A stretch of DNA of 64,000 nucleotides. Source: Calamus simplicifolius (taxonomy: Eukaryota; Streptophyta; Magnoliopsida; Arecales; Arecaceae). The stretch is from NCBI GenBank assembly GCA_900491605.1, contig UESW01004075.1, positions 1,819,511 to 1,883,510 of the forward strand, read 5' to 3'. Positions 58,711 through 64,000 of the stretch are shown here, piece by piece. The notes beneath the pieces are model-generated. The model did no database searches, was not told the origin of the DNA, and saw only the letters and a program-made list of their open reading frames with translations. The translations under genes were made by a program, and so were the position numbers. Numbering within the stretch: position 1 is the first letter of the stretch; the number at the start of each line of letters is the position of its first letter.

Positions 58711-59160
58711 TTGGCACAGTGAGGGTGAGGATGTTTGATGGCATAGTGCACACTCTTACCAGCATGAAGCATATCCCAGAACTTAAGAAAAATCTGGTAT
58801 CACTAGGGTACCTAGAGCAGACAGGATACAGCTTCAACAGTCATGCTAGGAGTGGAGTTCTGAACATCTCCAATAGAGCTATGATGGTGATAAGAGGGAG
58901 AAGGCTGGAGAACAACCTATACAGGTTGGAGGGCTATGTGATGATAGGAAAATCTATGGAGCAGTTGTGGAATAGGATCCTCGGAATGGTACAGATACAC
59001 AACGGGGACTAATGAAGCACGATAACACTACTCAAATGACCTCCTACACAGTCATGCCATTTGCTAATGGACCAGAAGGATTTGATATTCAGATGGAGAG
59101 GACTAGCAGATCTAGGGGTCAGAAGCCAGAAAGTTTAGCAGGATGTAGCTGAGCAGAGGA
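58711..59160 (+). pseudogene. Scrambled copia fragment fused to NLR sequence
   Basis: 58711-59000 matches copia positions ~4037-4320 (protease end to pre-integrase; GTVRVRMFDGIVHTLTS, SGVLNISNRAMMVI). It then jumps to sequence matching copia ~5230-5370 (linker after integrase; ATGCCATTTGCTAATGGACC), omitting ~0.9 kb. It ends at GAGGACT, where the NLR-related sequence begins. It comes from a relative of the 2.4-kb element, not from that copy, as shown by many base differences. No LTR or TSD was seen. Confidence 0.85.
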
Positions 59161-60551
59161 CTCCGGTTGGTGCTGCATATTAATCAAGTTGCGAGGGTTG
59201 CCAGGTACTTGGTGGCAGAGGAGCTCATCCAAGGAGATGAATCCTGGGAGATAGCTGAGGCTGTGTTTGTAGAGCTGCAAAATCAATGCCTGGGTCTAGA
59301 ACTCCACTGAAAAGTAGCAGACATGGCCTTCCGGCACGCAAAACAGGACCTGCAGTATAAAGAAGACTTGCGCACCTGAGCAAGCTGCTGAAGATATTGA
59401 CGCCGAGAGAGCAACAGAGTGGTGATGTCAAAGACTGGAAGGACTGCCGCTGGCTAGCAGTGGAGGATGATTCAATAAAAGAACTCCTGTCCGAGGGAGC
59501 CATGGAATCTTCCTCCAATCTATCCACCTTGCTCCTCCAGTCCTGCATTTTTCAAGACGGTTTGTTACCGGACGGCTTCTTCCAGCATGCAAGCAGTCTC
59601 CGAGTAATTGTTCTCTCATACACCAACATCTCATCCCTGCCTTCCTCCATCCTTCGCCTTCACAACCTGAAGCTTCTTGAGCTGCGACAATACCAAAATT
59701 CATGCGAGCTTCCAGATGATTTATTTGCGCACATGCATGGTTTACAAGTTCTCGACTTCTCTTACAACAGCAAAATCGAGTCACTACCAAGGAGCCTCTC
59801 CAAAGTTGCCAGCCTTAAGATGCTAATTCTCGATGGATGCTCGAACTTGAAGATGCTCTTGCCTCAATGGAAGCACCTTCCGGCATCGATCGAGGAGATC
59901 AGCCTCAAAGATTGTATGTCCCTACAAGAGACAGATACTGTTGGAGAGATATTACTTTCACCGATGCAAAACCTCAGGACCTTCCACCATTCCGATTCCG
60001 GAATGACAAAGCTCTGTCTAAGGGGTTGCTGTAGATTGGAGGAAGTGGAGATGTCCGATCTACCTGAACTCGAGGAGATCGATCTTTCTGGCACTGTGAT
60101 AAAAATGCTGGATCTTGCCGTGGTGAACCTCCCGCAGCTTAGGCGATTGCTTCTACTAGGCTACCAGCACATTAGGAGAGTCCCATGGCATGAATTTACA
60201 CGGTTTCCTCAGGAATTTTACCTGGATCAAAGCGGCAAAGTTGATTGCTATGAATCATTCCAATGCCAACGACCTGAAGATGGCACTGGAGTCCGCATGA
60301 TTGTCAGGGATGCCAGGCTCTTGTGACATCTGCAGGGCTACAATATTGATTATTTGAGGCTCACAAGATTTGACATCCACATTTGTTCCTCCATCCAAGG
60401 AAGCGAGAGAGAGGATATTAAGATCAAGAGGAGTAAGAAGGATCGTTTTGGAAGGGATTCCTTCACTTACAGAGATACTTTTGTGCTGACCAAAAGCAGC
60501 TCTCAAGAATGCCGGCATACTCCTCCCGTTCCTTTAGAAAGGCATCTGGAG
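59161..60551 (+). pseudogene. Second NLR copy, NB-ARC end and LRRs, broken
   Basis: Co-linear with 52862-54250 of the intact NLR-like gene. It has no start codon of its own. The N-terminal part has a stop (TGA at ~59308, after LGLELH) and an indel near 59.37 kb. An open frame of 309 codons (59397-60326) then carries the LRRs (LSTLLLQSCIFQDGLLPDGF, LQVLDFSYNSKIESLPRSL), stopping at RDARLL. After that stop, similarity continues through VQGSEREDIKIKRSKKD-like sequence to ~60.55 kb. In the intact gene the corresponding site reads RLFGVL. The copy is probably not translated as a receptor. Confidence 0.85.
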
Positions 60552-61436
60552 ATGTTTTATTTGGTATTCTCTGGATATGTTTTACCTGAATCGCGTCAGG
60601 TGCATGTGTGCTGACATCTTTTCTTGTTTTGTTGGGATTGAGGTTGCAAGGTTGTAAGAACCCAGCATTGCTTATTGGCTGTGAGAAGAATTGGATACTG
60701 AGATGTTTCAAGAAGGGCCTTGTTTTTCACTAGATTATTTTTCTTTGCTCTTAAGAAACTAGAAGGAAGCAGAATTGGTTATTTCTAGCGTCCATCAAAT
60801 TTGTTTAATGATTTCTATTTCTTATATTTTGGTAAACAATTTCTATTTCTTGTTAATTGTGGTAAGCACACCATATAAACTGTAAGTCATCTTTTCAGTA
60901 ACAGTCTGCATTTAACCAAATTGTCATGTTTTCCCTTCATGTAAATTTATTGATCATCATGCCTCCGTCTTTTGAGTAAATTTTCCCTGAAAACTGTCAG
61001 GTTGCAGGTAGTCATTATCATCCCTTGATTTTTATTTTATTCTTATGCAACCATTGCAAATAAATATCTTAACTTTTGTGAACACTATGCCTGCGATTAA
61101 AGCTGTACATGGTCTCTGCTGAAAAGAAACAACTTATTTTATCGTGTTTTGTATTTCTTGATTAATTTTCACTGACATTTTCATGCTAACTCCTTTTGCA
61201 GTCAGTTAGAGATCCAAATGTGTCGGAGAAACATTGGCATGGAGTCCAGTCTTCCAATGCCTCGTGGCAAAGTTGCATCAGCTATGGTGCCTCAAGTTCT
61301 TGATTGTGCTATGTTCTGTCTTTTCATGGTTTGCAGACTCTGGACTAATAAATCTGTTCAGATAAAAATTGCCAAAGGTGATGGGTTAATTGACCAATCT
61401 TAAAATGTGATGTCTCATGTTCGTGACACTGTTTTC
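60552..61436. other. Non-NLR sequence inserted between NLR pieces
   Basis: No match to the intact gene. A possible splice acceptor (TTTTGCAG at ~61200) precedes a short open frame (61218-61403) that I do not recognise. It could be an unrelated gene fragment brought in with the rearrangement. Confidence 0.35.
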
Positions 61437-61622
61437 AGCTTACAAACAACAGATGCCGAAGCTATGTTGGAGTGCTTGCACATGGAGGCTAGCAAAATAG
61501 CTGATTATGTCAACGGTATTACAGGTAGGAGCAGCTTGACTCCAGTAAAGGTCCCATGCACCTCCCAAAGCTGAGATCCATACATCTGAAGGAGCTTCCC
61601 AAGCTGAAGAATATCTGCAAAT
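61437..61622 (+). pseudogene. NLR fragments joined by an internal deletion
   Basis: 61437-61548 matches 52722-52834 (GCTATGTTGGAGTGCTTGCA followed by CATGGAGGCTAGC). At AAGGTCCCATGCAC it switches to 54704-54774 (CCTCCCAAAGCTGAGATCCA). About 1.87 kb of NLR coding sequence is missing at the junction, which carries a short GTCC/TCCC microhomology. The block lies downstream of sequence that should follow it, so the copy is rearranged as well as deleted. Confidence 0.85.
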
Positions 61623-63071
61623 TGACTCTTGCATGGCAATACTAATGATTTATTGCACCCGCTCAGTAGGCAAAATCTACCAAATTCTTGAGACATTCCA
61701 AGTCTTATGGCCTGCAATTAGATCTGGGACCTTGAGGTATATATTAATAGAAACTGATAATTTTTTGGCTGGGGGTAGTGCTGATCCAAGGGCCCTCGAA
61801 CACATTAATAACAGTGCTGCCAGTACCAATCTGCCATTAGAAAATTGGAAAATATTCCTCAAAAGTGCAGCATTGCTACATATATTTGTCTTTCAAAAAG
61901 ATTGTTGAGAGGGACATTGCTGGAAACAGGATACCTCGGAATATAATTTCCTTCACCAAGCAAGCACAACCTCGTCTTGGTAATTTGTACGCCCAAACCG
62001 TCAGTGAATTTGGTATGCAAATCGATTCCTACACAATTAATTAGGTCTGGTCGACGCATTCCAAATGATCGAGCAACTCCTCGTTACTAAATTTTTTTAA
62101 AATAACACAATTTATCATGATTAATTTCAAAAATAAACAATTTCCCAAATATGATATTAAAATTATTTTATTTTTATTTTATTTATTCTTTCAGTATCAG
62201 AATAATTTAAGTACTATTCTTCTTACTCAAATCTCAACTTATAATCCAATTTCTATGCATCATGTGGCTCTACAAAGATAAAATCAAAGTAGTATATATG
62301 AGCTCATAGCTTTATAAGAATCCTCTCACATTTCAATATAATTATTAAAAATATTAAAAACAAGAAATCAATATAAAACTATGGATCCTTATACTTCATT
62401 TGCAATCCAATTCTGATAATGAGATTTAACTCAAAAACTTAGTCAAGATCTTGGTTGGATGCAAAACTCAACTTCGATTGGCTCACAGATGCTAAAGACA
62501 TGATATTATTGATAATATGTTTATTTCCTTTAGATTAAAATAGATTAAATTCCTTATTTTTGTTTTTGAAGATGAATGATGAACACAATTGTTTTATGAA
62601 GACTACCCATTTTCCACCATTAATAAAAATATTTCTCAAAGTCATGGAGAATCATGAAGGATTGACCTTGACCATATGAACTTAATCACATAGAGCATGA
62701 AGCAGATTTTCCTTGACTGCTCTCCCAAATTTTATAGGCCCATACAAGCAATAATTAATGCCTTTTTCTTTCTCTCTTTTCAAGTTAAGAAAAACCTTCT
62801 CATTCAGAAAACATGGTGTGATTAAAAATTCTATATCCCGTAAGAAGTGATTTCAACTCAAGTGCTATTTACTAAACTTCTATTGTCATATTATGATCTA
62901 TAAAACTGAAACCGCTTTGATGAGGTAAGAGTTAAATTGTATGGTGTAGTTAGGCATAGGATTAATACCATTTGCATGTTTTTTTAGTTCACAAAGTAAT
63001 GATCTTATGTGCTATTTGCTAAACTTGATCAGCCGTCATGGTATAATATAAAACTTTTCGTGCTCCAAACC
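61623..63071. other. Noncoding region before the EG45-like gene
   Basis: A 91-codon frame at 61633-61908 has no recognisable motif. 62.1-63.0 kb is AT-rich and no promoter element stands out. Confidence 0.4.
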
Positions 63072-63627
63072 ATGAGGCTTTCCGTGATCGCAACACTGCT
63101 CATCTTCCAGTCGTTCAAAGCAGTCCTCGTCCGCGGTGATGTCGGCACAGCAGTCCCCTATGGTCCCCCTTATACTCGTGAGTAGCTCACCCACCAAACC
63201 ATGTTCAAGATAAACTATAAAAACTATAATCACCATGCTAATTGATTGTTGATCTTCTTTGCTTCAGCTACGAAGTGTGATGGCTACAGCCAAGACCAGT
63301 TCCCTCCGAGCAATTATGTTTGCGGCTGTCTCTGAGGGCCTGTGGGATAATGGTGCAGCCTGTGGAAGGATGTACAGGTTGAGGTGCTTGAGTGGAATCA
63401 AGAGACCTTGCAAGGGTGGAAACATTGTGGTGAAGGTTGTCGATAAGTGCTTCAGCAATCCATGCCGTGCCAACCTCCTCTTGTCCCGAGAAGCTTTCAA
63501 TGCTGTCTCGCGCTTTTCTCATGCAAAGATCAACGTCGAATACACTCAGTTTGTGCCTCCACTTACTCATAAACATAGAGTACTTGTCTATATCGTTCCA
63601 AATTCTTGGTTGTCCGTGACTTCCTGA
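63072..63627 (+). pseudogene. EG45-like / plant natriuretic peptide-like protein, frameshifted
   Basis: Small secreted expansin-related proteins of this family act in the apoplast on water and ion balance. Exon 1 (63072-63177) encodes a signal peptide (MRLSVIATLLIFQSF) and the mature start GDVGTAVPYGPPYT. The intron is 63178-63267 (GTGAGT...CTTCAG). Exon 2 continues KCDGYSQDQFPPSN in phase, then an extra base around 63312-63318 shifts the frame, with a stop at 63333. The family sequence goes on in the next frame: FAAVSEGLWDNGAACGR, RLRCLSG, VVKVVDKCFSNPC and AKINVEYTQ. The family normally ends near this last motif; here the frame runs 26 codons further to 63627. A single assembly indel could explain the frameshift. 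Confidence 0.8.
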
Positions 63628-64000
63628 ACTCTCTGTCTGCGTTTCCGCAGGATTTGAATGAGCCCAAGTTCCAAATTCTTGTATCGTATTGGCGATATAT
63701 TTCCTTGGTTCACCATTTTATTTTAGATCATTGGCTATCCTTTTGTATTGTACTAGTTCATTATTGATGAACAAAGAAAATGAGGACAAATAGATGGAAC
63801 AAGAAAACCCCACGCGGTGACTTTTGAATGAGGAAAGCTCCTGGAAAAATGCGTTCAGTAGTGATGCACTACTTTATCTTGATATCTACCAAGCGTAACA
63901 TGTGGCTTGGATTAGCTTAGACTTATAAAAAGCGTCCAACAGTGGTGCACTAGGTTTCCGCGATATTGACCTAGTGTAAAATATGGTGGACACGTAAACA
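63628..64000. other. 3' flank of the EG45-like gene
   Basis: No further gene seen to the window end. Confidence 0.4.

Noticed and set aside
61633..61908. 91-codon + strand frame after the NLR scraps
   Set aside because: No recognised motif. It may be part of the rearranged material but cannot be supported as a gene.

Overview
This is a stretch of plant nuclear genome: split genes with GT-AG introns, AT-rich gene-poor DNA, nested plant LTR retrotransposons, LINE and CACTA-like insertions, and an NLR (NB-LRR) resistance-gene cluster. A monocot, possibly a palm, would fit the gene families and repeat style, but I cannot fix the species from sequence alone.

Layout. (1) 1-10 kb: three exons of a SUV3-type DExH RNA helicase (helicase C domain and the start of the following domain) on the + strand. 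The intron after the motif VI exon is enlarged by a young Tnt1-like Ty1/copia element (2383-7736, TSD AACAT). (2) 11-20 kb: two ~0.9 kb arms of an imperfect inverted repeat (about 11.01-11.93 and 19.28-20.16 kb) enclose a 5'-truncated LINE tail with a 13-bp TSD (12.33-12.77 kb) and a broken, intron-containing copy of the KEOPS kinase BUD32/TP53RK on the - strand (14.27-15.39 kb). (3) 21-48 kb: noncoding segments present in two to four diverged copies, into which a CACTA-like element (21828-24528) and an 11.4-kb Ty3/gypsy Tat-clade element (25156-36548, - strand, TSD GTACA) have inserted. The gypsy element has the Tat hallmarks: two RNase H domains, an antisense extra ORF with introns, and a minisatellite in the region after pol. 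(4) 49-62 kb: the NLR cluster. It has one uninterrupted 951-codon NLR-like gene (52142-54997) whose nucleotide-binding motifs are degenerate, a short NLR relic at 49.53 kb, and a rearranged second copy (59.16-61.62 kb) fused to scrambled pieces of a copia element related to the one at 2.4 kb. (5) 63.07-63.63 kb: a two-exon EG45-like/plant natriuretic peptide gene with a one-base frameshift.

Themes. Both LTR retrotransposons have LTR pairs that differ in length by tandem-repeat copy number (3 versus 4 units of 75 bp; 12 versus 19 units of ~13 bp). Upstream DNA of the intact NLR recurs in decayed form at 45 and 49 kb, so much of 37-52 kb looks like the remains of tandem NLR-locus duplication. 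Most host genes here are partial or frameshifted. The intact NLR-like gene is the best candidate for a functional, unusual gene.
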